The notes beneath the pieces are model-generated. The model was not told the origin of the DNA and made no database searches. It saw only the letters and a list, made by a program, of their open reading frames with translations. A program made the position numbers and the translations under genes. This document shows, piece by piece, positions 50,739 to 61,122 of a DNA stretch of 64,000 bases. The DNA comes from DAOPJM01 sp964490325 (GTDB taxonomy: Bacteria; Bacillota; Clostridia; Christensenellales; CAG-138), in NCBI GenBank assembly GCA_964490325.1, contig CAZBBX010000006.1, forward strand, positions 1 to 64,000, written 5' to 3'. The first letter of the stretch is position 1; each line of letters begins with the position of its first letter.

Positions 50739-52544
50739 ATGGCTTACGACGAAGCGTATATCCGTAATTTTTCCATCATCGCGCACATAGATCACGGCAA
50801 GTCCACCCTTGCCGATCGCATGATGGAGATGACGGACACGGTTTCCAAACGCGACATGGAGGATCAGCTCCTCGATTCGATGGACATCGAGCGGGAACGC
50901 GGCATCACCATCAAGGCGTCGGCGGTTCGCATCTTCTATACGGCCAAGGACGGCCATCAATACATGTTCAATTTGATCGACACCCCAGGTCATGTGGACT
51001 TCACCTATGAGGTCAGCCGCGCATTGGCGGCCTGCGAGGGCGCGGTGCTGGTCGTGGACGCCACGCAGGGCATCGAGGCGCAAACCCTTGCCAACGTGTA
51101 CCTTGCGGTGGACAATGGCTTGGAGATCCTGCCCGTCATCAACAAGATCGACCTGCCCAGCGCGGAGCCTGAACGTGTCGTCACGGAGATCGAGGACGTC
51201 ATCGGCATCCCTGCGGAGCATGCGCCCAAGATCTCCGCAAAGAACGGCGTCAACGTTGATCAGGTCTTGGAAGCCATCGTAACGCAGCTTCCGCCGCCCA
51301 AGGGCACCATAGAAGCGCCGCTCAAGGCGCTCATCTTCGACTGCTACTACGACAACTACAAGGGCGCTCTGTCCTATGTGCGCGTGTTCGACGGCGTCGT
51401 CAAGCCGGGTATGCGCATCCGTTCCATGGCTACGGGCAAGGAGTTCGACGTGACCGAGGTGGGCGTGTTCGCTCCCAGCCTGTTGCCTGTAGAATACCTG
51501 CAGGCGGGCGAGGTCGGTTACATCGCCGCGTCCATCAAGAGCGTGGAGGAAACGAAGGTCGGCGACACGCTCACAGGGGCGGAGGAACCCGCCAAAAAGC
51601 CGCTTCCGGGCTACAAGCAGGTCAACCCCATGGTTTTCTGCGGCGTATATCCCGCTGACGGCGCGCATTACGACGATCTGCACGAGGCGTTGGACAAGCT
51701 GAAGCTCAACGACGCTTCCCTGAGCTATGAGCAGGAGACCTCCGTGGCGTTGGGCTACGGTTTCCGCTGCGGCTTCCTTGGCCTGTTGCACATGGAGATC
51801 ATCACCGAGCGCTTGGAGCGCGAGTTTTCCTTGGATCTGATAACGACAGCGCCCTCCGTGGTCTATCATGTCCACATGACGGACGGCAGCGATCGCATCA
51901 TCGACAACCCCACCAGTCTGCCTCCCGCAACGGAGATCGACTACATGGAGGAGCCGATGGTCAAGGCCACCATCATGTCGCCTACGGAGTATGTCGGTAC
52001 GATCATGGAGCTGTGCCAGAACAAGCGCGGCGTGTTCCACGACATGACCTATCCCGAGGAGGGACGCGTGAATCTGCACTATACGCTTCCCCTCAACGAG
52101 ATCATCTACGACTTTTTCGACCAGCTCAAGTCGGGCAGCCGCGGCTACGCATCCTTTGATTACGAGCTTTGCGGCTACCAAAAGAGCGAGCTGGTGCGTT
52201 TGGATTTTTTGCTCAACGGCGACGTCTGCGATGCGCTGTCCACCATCGTTCACAAGGATCGAGCCTATGCCAAGGCACGAGCCGTGGCGGAGAAGCTGCG
52301 CGACGTCATACCGCGTCAGCAGTTTGAGATCCCCATTCAGGCCACCATCGGCAGCAAGATCATCGCCCGCGAGACCGTCAAGGCAGTTCGCAAGGACGTC
52401 TTGGCAAAGTGCTACGGCGGCGACATCACCCGCAAAAAGAAGCTTTTGGAAAAGCAGAAGGAGGGCAAGAAGCGTATGCGTCAGGTCGGTACCGTTGCGG
52501 TCCCCAGCGACGCGTTCATGAGTGTGCTTCGCATCAATCCATGA
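50739..52544 (+). CDS. lepA: Elongation factor 4 (LepA)
   Basis: 601 residues, the standard length. GTPase motifs: G1 HIDHGKSTLADR, G2 in RGITIKA, G3 DTPGHVDF, G4 NKIDLP. The EF-G-like domains and the LepA-specific C-terminal domain follow (SGSRGYASFDYELCGYQKSELVRLDFLLNG and KKLLEKQKEGKKRMRQVG...VAVPSDAFMSVL). LepA back-translocates stalled ribosomes and aids initiation and 30S assembly. The ATG is preceded by GGGAGG. The stop overlaps the hemW start (ATGA). Confidence 0.97.
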   Translation: MAYDEAYIRNFSIIAHIDHGKSTLADRMMEMTDTVSKRDMEDQLLDSMDIERERGITIKASAVRIFYTAKDGHQYMFNLIDTPGHVDFTYEVSRALAACEGAVLVVDATQGIEAQTLANVYLAVDNGLEILPVINKIDLPSAEPERVVTEIEDVIGIPAEHAPKISAKNGVNVDQVLEAIVTQLPPPKGTIEAPLKALIFDCYYDNYKGALSYVRVFDGVVKPGMRIRSMATGKEFDVTEVGVFAPSLLPVEYLQAGEVGYIAASIKSVEETKVGDTLTGAEEPAKKPLPGYKQVNPMVFCGVYPADGAHYDDLHEALDKLKLNDASLSYEQETSVALGYGFRCGFLGLLHMEIITERLEREFSLDLITTAPSVVYHVHMTDGSDRIIDNPTSLPPATEIDYMEEPMVKATIMSPTEYVGTIMELCQNKRGVFHDMTYPEEGRVNLHYTLPLNEIIYDFFDQLKSGSRGYASFDYELCGYQKSELVRLDFLLNGDVCDALSTIVHKDRAYAKARAVAEKLRDVIPRQQFEIPIQATIGSKIIARETVKAVRKDVLAKCYGGDITRKKKLLEKQKEGKKRMRQVGTVAVPSDAFMSVLRINP

Positions 52545-53686
52545 CGGCTGTTTACATCCATATCCCGTATTGCCTCAAGAAGTGCAGCTACTGCGACTTC
52601 TGTTCCGTGCCGCTTGAGGACAGCGCGCAGGCGTATCCCGATGCGCTCATCCGTGAGATCGAGCTTTCCAAGGACAAGTTCCTTACAGGCAGTGAGATCT
52701 CCACCATTTTCTTTGGCGGCGGAACGCCCACCATACTGCCCGCAGCCGCGCTCTGCCGCATTTTGGAGGCGGTCAAACGCTGTTATACCGTGCTGCCCGA
52801 TGCGGAGATCTCGTTGGAGTGCAATCCCAAGACTGCAAACGCGGCCGCCTTTTTGCAGCTGCGGCAGGCGGGGTTCAACCGCCTCTCCGTCGGTCTCCAG
52901 TCTGCGGACGACGAGCTGCTCCGTGTGGTAGGCCGCGTGCATACCTACCAAGACTTTTGCGATACCCTGCGCATGGCGCGGGAGGCGGGCTTTACCAACA
53001 TCAACGTGGATGTGATGCACGGCCTGCCGCAGCAAACTAAGGAGCAGTATCTGGACACCTTGGTCAAGGTCGCCGATTTTGATCCAACGCATATCTCCGC
53101 GTATTCCCTCATTTTGGAGGAGGACACGCCGCTGAAGAAGCAGGTCGCCTATCACGAATTGACCCTGCCCGATCCCGACGAGGTGGCCGATATGCAGGAT
53201 GCGGGCATCGACTATTTGGAGTCGCGGGGCTACCGGCGCTACGAGGTCTCCAATTTTGCAAAGGAGGGCTATGCCTGCCGCCACAACCTGACCTATTGGA
53301 ACAACGAGCCTTACGTCGGCTTTGGCGTTGCGGCGCATTCGTCCATGCCCGACCGCAAAAACGAGTGCTGGCTCCGCTGGTCGAATACGGAATCCATCAA
53401 GACCTACCTAAGAAAGCTTCAGCGCGGCAAGCTGCCAACCGAGGAGACCCTCGCGCTCTATGCAAGCGAGGAGATGTTCGAGTGCATCATGCTGGGGCTG
53501 CGCAAGACGGAGGGGCTTGACAGAGCCGCCTTCAAAGAGCGCTTCGGCATAGCAGTGGAGGACGCCTATCGCAACGCCATCTTGGAAGCGGCGCAATACG
53601 ACTGGTGGGAACCAAGCGAAACACATTTGAAGCTCAACCGTCACGGCATGGACATGCTAAACTCCGTGCTCGTGTGCTTCCGCTGA
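52541..53686 (+). CDS. hemW: Radical SAM haem chaperone HemW
   Basis: 381 residues. The radical SAM motif with the HemW-type extra Cys (CLKKCSYCDFC) is at about residues 11-21; GGGTPT, ECNPKT, GVQSADDELL-type GLQSADDELLRVVGRVHT and NVDVMHGLPQQT follow. HemW was formerly called HemN-like coproporphyrinogen oxidase; it binds haem and inserts it into target enzymes. The lepA-hemW-hrcA order is classic for Bacillota. Here ptb lies between hemW and hrcA. Confidence 0.93.
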   Translation: MTAVYIHIPYCLKKCSYCDFCSVPLEDSAQAYPDALIREIELSKDKFLTGSEISTIFFGGGTPTILPAAALCRILEAVKRCYTVLPDAEISLECNPKTANAAAFLQLRQAGFNRLSVGLQSADDELLRVVGRVHTYQDFCDTLRMAREAGFTNINVDVMHGLPQQTKEQYLDTLVKVADFDPTHISAYSLILEEDTPLKKQVAYHELTLPDPDEVADMQDAGIDYLESRGYRRYEVSNFAKEGYACRHNLTYWNNEPYVGFGVAAHSSMPDRKNECWLRWSNTESIKTYLRKLQRGKLPTEETLALYASEEMFECIMLGLRKTEGLDRAAFKERFGIAVEDAYRNAILEAAQYDWWEPSETHLKLNRHGMDMLNSVLVCFR

Positions 53687-53726
53687 TTTTGGTGATGTAT
53701 AGTATATAAAATAATATATCTTGACT

Positions 53727-53758
53727 GCGCCCCCGTGATACCTTGCAAACGGGGGCGT
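53727..53758 (+). terminator. Terminator after hemW
   Basis: CGCCCCCGT (53728-53736) and ACGGGGGCG (53749-53757) form a perfect 9-bp stem. The T-tail is short (TATTTG). The right arm is also the spacer of the ptb promoter. Confidence 0.7.
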
Positions 53759-53771
53759 ATTTGCGTACAAT
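53743..53771 (+). promoter_or_regulatory. Promoter of ptb, inside the hemW terminator
   Basis: TTGCAA (53743-53748) and TACAAT (53766-53771) are 17 nt apart. The -35 lies in the terminator loop and the spacer includes its 3' arm. Confidence 0.6.
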
Positions 53772-53806
53772 AAAGCAAGGAAGATTCATTTCGTTGGGAG
53801 GTTCGC

Positions 53807-54724
53807 ATGATCGATTCGATTGCCAAAATGGTTGCCGAAGCACAACGCATTCCCACAAAGACGCTGGCGGTCGCCGCCGCGCAGGATTCCGAAGTATTGC
53901 TTGCCGTTCGCGAAGCGGCCGATACGGATCTAATCAAGGCCGTGCTCATCGGCGACCGTGACGAGATCAAGAAAGCCGCAGACGACGCGCATGTCGCCAT
54001 TGACGATTTTCCCATCCTGCAGGAAGCGGACAAGCGCATGGCCTGCGAGCGTGCGGTGCGCATGACCTCGGCGGGGGAGACACAGATGGTCATGAAGGGC
54101 ATCGTGGACACGGCTGTCATCATGCGCGAGGCGCTCAACAAGGAGTATGGTCTGCGCACGGGCAAGCTGCTTTCGCAGACGACGCTCATCGAGGTGGAAG
54201 GCTTCGACCGTCTCATCTACCTCACGGACGCCGCCATCAACATTGCGCCCGACGTCGATACCAAGCAAAAGATCATCGAAAACGCCGTGGAGCTTGCGCA
54301 CATGATGGGCTTAGCAGATCCCGTGGTGGGTTGCATCTGCGCCATTGAAAAGGTCAATCCCAAGATGCAGGCGACCTTGGACGCCGCCGAGCTGGTGCGC
54401 CGCAATCAGGAAGGTCTCATCACGGGCTGCCGCGTGGGCGGACCGTATGCCTTGGACAACGCATTGTATGTCGAGGCGGCCAGGCGCAAGGGCATCAACG
54501 ATCCCTTGGCGGGTCATGCGGACATTGTGCTGGTCCCCGCGATCGAGGCGGGCAATGTCATGTACAAGTGCCTTATGCACATGATGCACGCCGCGGGCGC
54601 CACCACCATCATGGGTACTCGCGCTCCCATCGTCATCACCTCGCGCTCCGACCATAACGATGCAAAACTGTACAGCATCGCCCTGTCCGTGCTGATGGCA
54701 AACGGCGGGCCGCTGCCCGAATAA
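53807..54724 (+). CDS. ptb: Phosphate butyryltransferase
   Basis: 305 residues of the phosphotransacetylase/phosphotransbutyrylase family: AAAQDSEVLLAVREA, AVLIGDRDEIKKAA, TSAGETQMVMKGIVDTAVIMREALNKEYGLRTG, ADPVVGCICAIEKVNPKM, DIVLVPAIEAGNVMYKCLMHMM and TSRSDHNDAKLYSIALSVLM. It exchanges CoA of butyryl- or isobutyryl-CoA for phosphate, making the substrate of Buk. The ATG at 53807 follows GGGAGG. It is monocistronic, framed by a promoter and a terminator, far from buk. Confidence 0.93.
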   Translation: MIDSIAKMVAEAQRIPTKTLAVAAAQDSEVLLAVREAADTDLIKAVLIGDRDEIKKAADDAHVAIDDFPILQEADKRMACERAVRMTSAGETQMVMKGIVDTAVIMREALNKEYGLRTGKLLSQTTLIEVEGFDRLIYLTDAAINIAPDVDTKQKIIENAVELAHMMGLADPVVGCICAIEKVNPKMQATLDAAELVRRNQEGLITGCRVGGPYALDNALYVEAARRKGINDPLAGHADIVLVPAIEAGNVMYKCLMHMMHAAGATTIMGTRAPIVITSRSDHNDAKLYSIALSVLMANGGPLPE

Positions 54725-54742
54725 GCCCTCAAAGCATCCCTG

Positions 54743-54769
54743 CGCCTCGCTTTTTGCGGGGCGTTTTTT
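54743..54769 (+). terminator. Terminator of ptb
   Basis: CGCCTCGC (54743-54750) and GCGGGGCG (54756-54763) form an 8-bp stem with one wobble pair, followed by TTTTTT. Confidence 0.9.
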
Positions 54770-54828
54770 GCATAGAAAAGAAGGACTTACATTTCACGTT
54801 CATTTCACATTCTACACCTCTCGTTTGC

Positions 54829-54857
54829 TTGACTTTTCCAGCCATAAGTGCTACCTT
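54829..54857 (+). promoter_or_regulatory. Promoter of the hrcA-grpE-dnaK-dnaJ operon
   Basis: TTGACT (54829-54834) and TACCTT (54852-54857) are 17 nt apart. The CIRCE element begins 12 nt downstream, covering the expected start site. Confidence 0.7.
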
Positions 54858-54868
54858 TACAGTACGGT

Positions 54869-54895
54869 TTAGCACTCGAAGGTTTTGAGTGCTAA
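54869..54895 (+). promoter_or_regulatory. CIRCE operator (HrcA binding site)
   Basis: TTAGCACTC (54869-54877), a 9-nt spacer and GAGTGCTAA (54887-54895): both arms match the CIRCE consensus exactly. HrcA, encoded just downstream, should bind it and repress the operon until heat or misfolded protein ties up its chaperone. Confidence 0.97.
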
Positions 54896-54916
54896 CACGA
54901 AGAAAGGAGCGGAGCG

Positions 54917-55966
54917 ATGGAACTCGATCAAAGAAAGCTGCGCATCTTGCGTGCTATCATTGACGAGTATGTGCTTTCGGGCCTGCCCGTCGGCTCCAAG
55001 AGCATCAGCCAGCACCGCGATTTCATATGGTCGCCTGCGACCATACGCAACGAGATGGCGGATCTGGAGGAGCTTGGTTACTTAGCGCAGCCGCATACCT
55101 CTGCGGGACGGATCCCCTCCGACAAGGCATACAGGCTGTATGTGGATCGCATGATGCAGCGCGCAGCGCTCACCAAGGATGAGTTGGGCGTGATCCACAA
55201 CTACTGCGGCGAACGCATCAGCGGCGTCGAATCTGTCATGAAGGAGACGGCGAAAGCCTTGTCCGAGCTGACCAACTACACGGCGGTCGTGCTGATGCCG
55301 GATGTCACCATGAATCGCTTAAGGCATTTGCAGCTTGTCCCTCTTGCAGAGGGAAGAGCGCTGCTGGTGGTCGTTACGGACGCGGGGTATGCAAGGGACG
55401 CCGTCATACGCGTGCCTGCGGATCTAACGCCCGACGAGCTGGAGAGCCTGTCGCGCAGCCTTACCGCGCAGCTGTACAACTGCCGTATGTCCAACGTTTC
55501 CGAGCGATTGTCCGAGGAGTTTGGCAAGGAGCTGAACAAGCGCAGAGACTTTTTCGAGGATCTGATGAATACTATCCGGCAGGGCATGGACGCGGGCAGC
55601 GGTATGGTCGAGCTTTCCGGGGCAACGAACATGCTGCGCTATGCCGAATACAGCGATCTGAACAAGGCGATGGTCTTTCTAAATGCTGTTGAAGGCAAGG
55701 ATCTGCTGTACCACATGCTGAAAAAGGCCAGCAGAATGGAATTCACCGTGACCATCGGCAAGGAAAACGATGCGGACGCTTTGCAGGATTGCAGCGTTGT
55801 GACGGCAAGCTACCGCGTAGGGGATACGCCTATCGGGACCTTCGGCGTTATTGGTCCCACCAGAATGCGCTACGGAAAGGTCGCTTCCATCTTGGACGGG
55901 ATGCGGTTGGCGCTCAACGACGTACTGAAAAATGTGATCGAGGAGGACGACAAAGATGGCGTCTAA
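54917..55966 (+). CDS. hrcA: Heat-inducible transcription repressor HrcA
   Basis: 349 residues. A winged helix domain (LDQRKLRILRAIIDEYVLSGLPVGSKSIS, SPATIRNEMADLEELGYLAQPHTSAGRIPSDKAYRLYVD) precedes the GAF-like and inserted dimerisation regions, ending GTFGVIGPTRMRYGKVASILDGM. It represses its own operon by binding CIRCE. The ATG at 54917 is 21 nt after the operator with AAAGGAG upstream. Confidence 0.97.
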   Translation: MELDQRKLRILRAIIDEYVLSGLPVGSKSISQHRDFIWSPATIRNEMADLEELGYLAQPHTSAGRIPSDKAYRLYVDRMMQRAALTKDELGVIHNYCGERISGVESVMKETAKALSELTNYTAVVLMPDVTMNRLRHLQLVPLAEGRALLVVVTDAGYARDAVIRVPADLTPDELESLSRSLTAQLYNCRMSNVSERLSEEFGKELNKRRDFFEDLMNTIRQGMDAGSGMVELSGATNMLRYAEYSDLNKAMVFLNAVEGKDLLYHMLKKASRMEFTVTIGKENDADALQDCSVVTASYRVGDTPIGTFGVIGPTRMRYGKVASILDGMRLALNDVLKNVIEEDDKDGV

Positions 55967-56567
55967 AGATAAGGAAAAGGCAAAAGCTAAGGAGAAGGAA
56001 CAGGCGGTAGTCGTGGAAACGGCAGCAAACGAAGGCGCCGCAGCACCGCAGCAAGAGCAGGAACCTGTCAAGAAGGCAGAGGAGGCCGAAAGCTTCACCC
56101 TCACCAAATCCGAGTTTGAGCAGGTGCAGCAGCGCATGGAGCAGCTCAAAAAGGACAAGGACGAGACGGTCGCCCTGCTGCAGCGCAATCAGGCCGACTT
56201 CGACAATTTCCGCCGCCGCAATGCACAGGTGCGTCACGACAGCTTTGAGGACGGCAAACGGGAGACCGTTACGGCTCTTCTGCCCGTGCTGGACGATTTT
56301 GACCGCGTGCTGGAGAATGCCGGCACGGCGGAGGACGGCTGGCTGGACGGCGTAAAGTTGGTTCGGCGCAAGCTGTGGGAATCCCTTGAAAAGCTTGGAC
56401 TTGCCCAGATCGAGGCGGAAGGCGCGTTTGACGCCAATCTGCACAACGCGGTCATGGCGGAGGAAGCGGAGGGAAAGGAAAGCGGTACCATCCTTGCAGT
56501 GCTGCAAAAGGGCTACCGCATGGGCGACAAGATCATTCGTCACAGCATGGTCAAAGTCGCAAAGTAG
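55956..56567 (+). CDS. grpE: Nucleotide exchange factor GrpE
   Basis: 203 residues. An acidic, Lys/Glu/Ala-rich N-terminus and long coiled coil (about 45-95, ending DFDNFRRRNAQVR) lead into the core FDRVLEN...LEKLGLAQIEAEGAFDANLHNAV and the end TILAVLQKGYRMGDKIIRHSMVKVAK. It releases ADP from DnaK. It overlaps hrcA by 11 nt. Confidence 0.96.
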   Translation: MASKDKEKAKAKEKEQAVVVETAANEGAAAPQQEQEPVKKAEEAESFTLTKSEFEQVQQRMEQLKKDKDETVALLQRNQADFDNFRRRNAQVRHDSFEDGKRETVTALLPVLDDFDRVLENAGTAEDGWLDGVKLVRRKLWESLEKLGLAQIEAEGAFDANLHNAVMAEEAEGKESGTILAVLQKGYRMGDKIIRHSMVKVAK

Positions 56568-56640
56568 GCAGTATCGGGCATAAAGCCCGTTCTACACAAG
56601 ATAAAAAATTGAAGCGTATGAAAATACAGGAGGCATCAGT

Positions 56641-58491
<1,851 letters not shown>

Positions 58492-58514
58492 GCAACGATA
58501 CAGAGTAAAAATGC

Positions 58515-58536
58515 GGGCGGGGCTTCGTCCCCGCCC
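58515..58536 (+). promoter_or_regulatory. Hairpin between dnaK and dnaJ
   Basis: GGGCGGGG (58515-58522) and CCCCGCCC (58529-58536) form a perfect 8-bp GC stem with a 6-nt loop. Only TATT follows, so read-through to dnaJ is likely. It may cut or stabilise the mRNA, lowering DnaJ relative to DnaK. Confidence 0.6.
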
Positions 58537-58556
58537 TATTCGCGAGGTGAGGGGAC

Positions 58557-59687
58557 TTGGCAGATAAAAGAGATTATTACGAAGTCTTGGGCGTCAACAA
58601 AAGCGCGTCTGCAGACGAGATAAAGAGCGCGTTTCGGCGGCAGGCCAAGACCTGTCACCCCGATCTGAATCCGGGCGACAAAGCAAAGGAAGCGGAGTTC
58701 AAGGAGCTCAACGAGGCCTATGAGGTCTTGTCCGATCCCGACAAGCGCGCAAAGTACGATCAGTTCGGCCACGCGGCCTTTGATCAAACGGCGGGGGCGG
58801 GCGGGAACCCCTTCACCGGCGCAGGCTTTGACTTTGGCGACCTTGGCGACATCTTCGGCTCCTTCTTTGGCGGCGGAGCAAGCGGCGGCAGCACGCGGCA
58901 GAGCGGTCCGCAGACGGGCGACGATCTGCGCTACAACCTGACCTTGAGCTTTGAGGAGGCCGCGTTTGGTGCGACCAAGGAGCTTGTCGTTCCCCGTGAG
59001 GAGCAATGCGAGACCTGCGGCGGCACGGGTGCAAAGCCCGGTACGCAGCCAGAACGCTGCTCGGTCTGCGGCGGCACGGGTCAGATCCATGTGCGGCAGA
59101 ACACCATGTTGGGGAGCTTTTCCTCCTCACGTCCCTGCTCGAACTGTCGCGGAACGGGCAAGATCATCAAGGAGCCCTGCCCCGACTGCAAAGGAAAGGG
59201 AAGGGTACGCAAGAATACCCGCCTGAACCTGAAGGTGCCAGCGGGCATCAACGACGGGCAGACCATCAACATGCGCGGAGAGGGCGAGGCAGGCTTCAAG
59301 GGCGGTCCGAGAGGCAACCTGTACGTCACCATATCGGTGCGGCAAAGCCGTCAGTTTGAGCGCAGAGGCTTTGACCTGCTGCTGCTGCTGAACATTCCGT
59401 TCACTACGGCGGCGTTGGGCGGGGAGATCACCGTGCCCACCCTGCGGGAACCCGTGCGCTATAACGTGCCTGCAGGTACGCAAAACGGAACCACGTTCCG
59501 TCTGCGGGAGCAGGGCGTTCCGCGTCTGAACGCGCAGGGCAGCGGCGATCTGTTGGTCACGGTCAATGTAGAGGTACCCAAGCGCTTGACGGAGGAGCAA
59601 CGTGAACTGCTTACAAGGCTTGCGGAGACGCAGGGCGATGCGCAGTCGCGCACGAACGGCTCCAAGAAGGGCTTCTTCCGAAAGTAA
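58557..59687 (+). CDS. dnaJ: Chaperone DnaJ (Hsp40)
   Basis: 376 residues beginning with TTG at 58557 (GAGGGGAC just upstream), the start that gives the expected ADKRDYYEVLGV. J domain with CHPDLN (HPD at about residues 34-36), Gly/Phe-rich region (about 77-118), four zinc-finger repeats CETCGGTG, CSVCGGTG, CSNCRGTG and CPDCKGKG, and the C-terminal substrate domains. It delivers clients to DnaK. The stop is 6 nt from the convergent methyltransferase gene, with no terminator between them. Confidence 0.97.
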   Translation: MADKRDYYEVLGVNKSASADEIKSAFRRQAKTCHPDLNPGDKAKEAEFKELNEAYEVLSDPDKRAKYDQFGHAAFDQTAGAGGNPFTGAGFDFGDLGDIFGSFFGGGASGGSTRQSGPQTGDDLRYNLTLSFEEAAFGATKELVVPREEQCETCGGTGAKPGTQPERCSVCGGTGQIHVRQNTMLGSFSSSRPCSNCRGTGKIIKEPCPDCKGKGRVRKNTRLNLKVPAGINDGQTINMRGEGEAGFKGGPRGNLYVTISVRQSRQFERRGFDLLLLLNIPFTTAALGGEITVPTLREPVRYNVPAGTQNGTTFRLREQGVPRLNAQGSGDLLVTVNVEVPKRLTEEQRELLTRLAETQGDAQSRTNGSKKGFFRK

Positions 59688-59693
59688 GAAGCG

Positions 59694-60914
59694 TCAGGAC
59701 GGATCCAATGAACAGTAGATACGGCGTCCAAAGGCGTCGACCAACTGTAATGCAGCTTTCTCCGTTGGAGGGAGCTGCATTTTTATGGGCGCTTTGGGGC
59801 TGCAGTTCACGGCAAGCGGCGTAAAGACCTTGTCCACAACGGATCCAACCGCAGCATACACGATGCAAAGCTCCTTGCCGTCGAGTGTGGCACTGTCCAC
59901 TTGTACGCTGCGCTGTCCGCGCTTGACGGGATAGGAGAGCTTGAGCTTTGCCTTGCAGGGGTCGGCGGGGTAGGCAATGGAGAATACGCCGTCGTCCTTT
60001 TTGTCGTTGAGCAGGGTCGGCGTCGCAGCGGCCTGCTCGATGAGCCTGCGCCGCAGCATGGTCGCCGCCACGGGGCAGCTGTCCGTCACAAGGAAGCGCC
60101 GCCCAAGCGCAGCGGCCACAACGGCGGTCGTTCCGCTGCCTGAGAACAGATCTAAAACAAGATCCCCCGGTCGGGAGGAAGCGGAGAGGATGCGCTTCAA
60201 GAGCGCCTCGGGCTTCTGTGTGGCATAGCCCAAGCGTTCGCGATCCTTCTGCTGCAGATGCTCAATGTCGTTCCACACGTCGGAAGGATAGACGAGGTCG
60301 TCCTCGTAATACACATAGGTCTTGCTGCCCGAACGGATTGAGTATGCCACGCGGCCGCGTTCATCGATAAAGCGCTTCATGTGATTGCGGCGTTCGGGAC
60401 CACGCGGCAGGCCTACGGAGCGAATGTCAAAGTAGACCTGACGGCTCTTGCGGTAGAAGAGGATGGTGTCGTGCTTGCGCGGGAAATAGCGCGTGCTGCG
60501 CCCACCCGACTTGTACGCCCAAATGATCTCGTTCATAAAGTTGGAGGCGCCAAACAGCTCGTCCAGCAGCAGACGAAGCTGCGCGCTGAAGCGATAATCC
60601 ACATGCAGGTACAACGAGCCGTCGTTTGTCAACAGCTCATGGCAGGCCGTCAGGATCGTTCGCATCCAACTAAGGTATTCATCGGGGCCGCGCTTGTCGT
60701 CATACAGCGGGATCTTCACCGCTTCCTTGCCGTGCCCCACACGCATGGTGAAGCTGTCGCCCGTACCGAAGGGCGGATCCAAATAGATGAGCGTCACCTT
60801 ACCCCGCAGCTCCGAAACCAAGGCAGGCAAAATATTTTCGCAGCGATCCAGTATAAACTTGCCCTCACCCGCGTGGGAATGTTGTTCCTCTATACAATCA
60901 TACCGCATATCCAT
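59694..60914 (-). CDS. Orphan beta-class DNA methyltransferase
   Basis: 406 residues (an ATG 6 nt downstream is an equally good start). Motif IV YLDPPFGTGDSF at about 44-55, with DPPF as in N6-adenine or some N4-cytosine enzymes, comes before motif I LDLFSGSGTT at about 254-263, the permuted beta-class order. TQKPE at 232-236 is the typical motif X region. A C-terminal part (about 300-406) has no recognised domain. No restriction enzyme or specificity subunit is adjacent, so it may be a solitary regulatory or housekeeping methylase. It lies convergent to dnaJ. Confidence 0.85.
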   Translation of the reverse strand: MDMRYDCIEEQHSHAGEGKFILDRCENILPALVSELRGKVTLIYLDPPFGTGDSFTMRVGHGKEAVKIPLYDDKRGPDEYLSWMRTILTACHELLTNDGSLYLHVDYRFSAQLRLLLDELFGASNFMNEIIWAYKSGGRSTRYFPRKHDTILFYRKSRQVYFDIRSVGLPRGPERRNHMKRFIDERGRVAYSIRSGSKTYVYYEDDLVYPSDVWNDIEHLQQKDRERLGYATQKPEALLKRILSASSRPGDLVLDLFSGSGTTAVVAAALGRRFLVTDSCPVAATMLRRRLIEQAAATPTLLNDKKDDGVFSIAYPADPCKAKLKLSYPVKRGQRSVQVDSATLDGKELCIVYAAVGSVVDKVFTPLAVNCSPKAPIKMQLPPTEKAALQLVDAFGRRIYCSLDPS

Positions 60915-61058
60915 ACCCCCGATCCTGTTCCGTCCCTATCCATTCTACAGGAGAAATGCTATTAATTCAAGCGCTTTTGCAAAGCAAACATTTTTTGCCC
61001 TATCCACAAAAATATAGCAGGCGGCAACGAACAAACTGTCAAGACCCGTAGGCAATGC

Positions 61059-61087
61059 TTGACGTTTTTCCCGATCCGTGCTTAAAT
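61059..61087 (+). promoter_or_regulatory. Promoter of the aldo/keto reductase gene
   Basis: TTGACG (61059-61064) and TTAAAT (61082-61087) are 17 nt apart, within an otherwise featureless 60915-61122 gap. Confidence 0.6.
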
Positions 61088-61122
61088 ATACATAAGAAAT
61101 TTAGTGGATCAGGAGGCACAGT

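Noticed and set aside
50718..52253. 511-codon frame antisense to lepA
   Set aside because: LepA motifs are complete on the plus strand; the antisense product is His/Val/Leu/Arg-rich shadow sequence.
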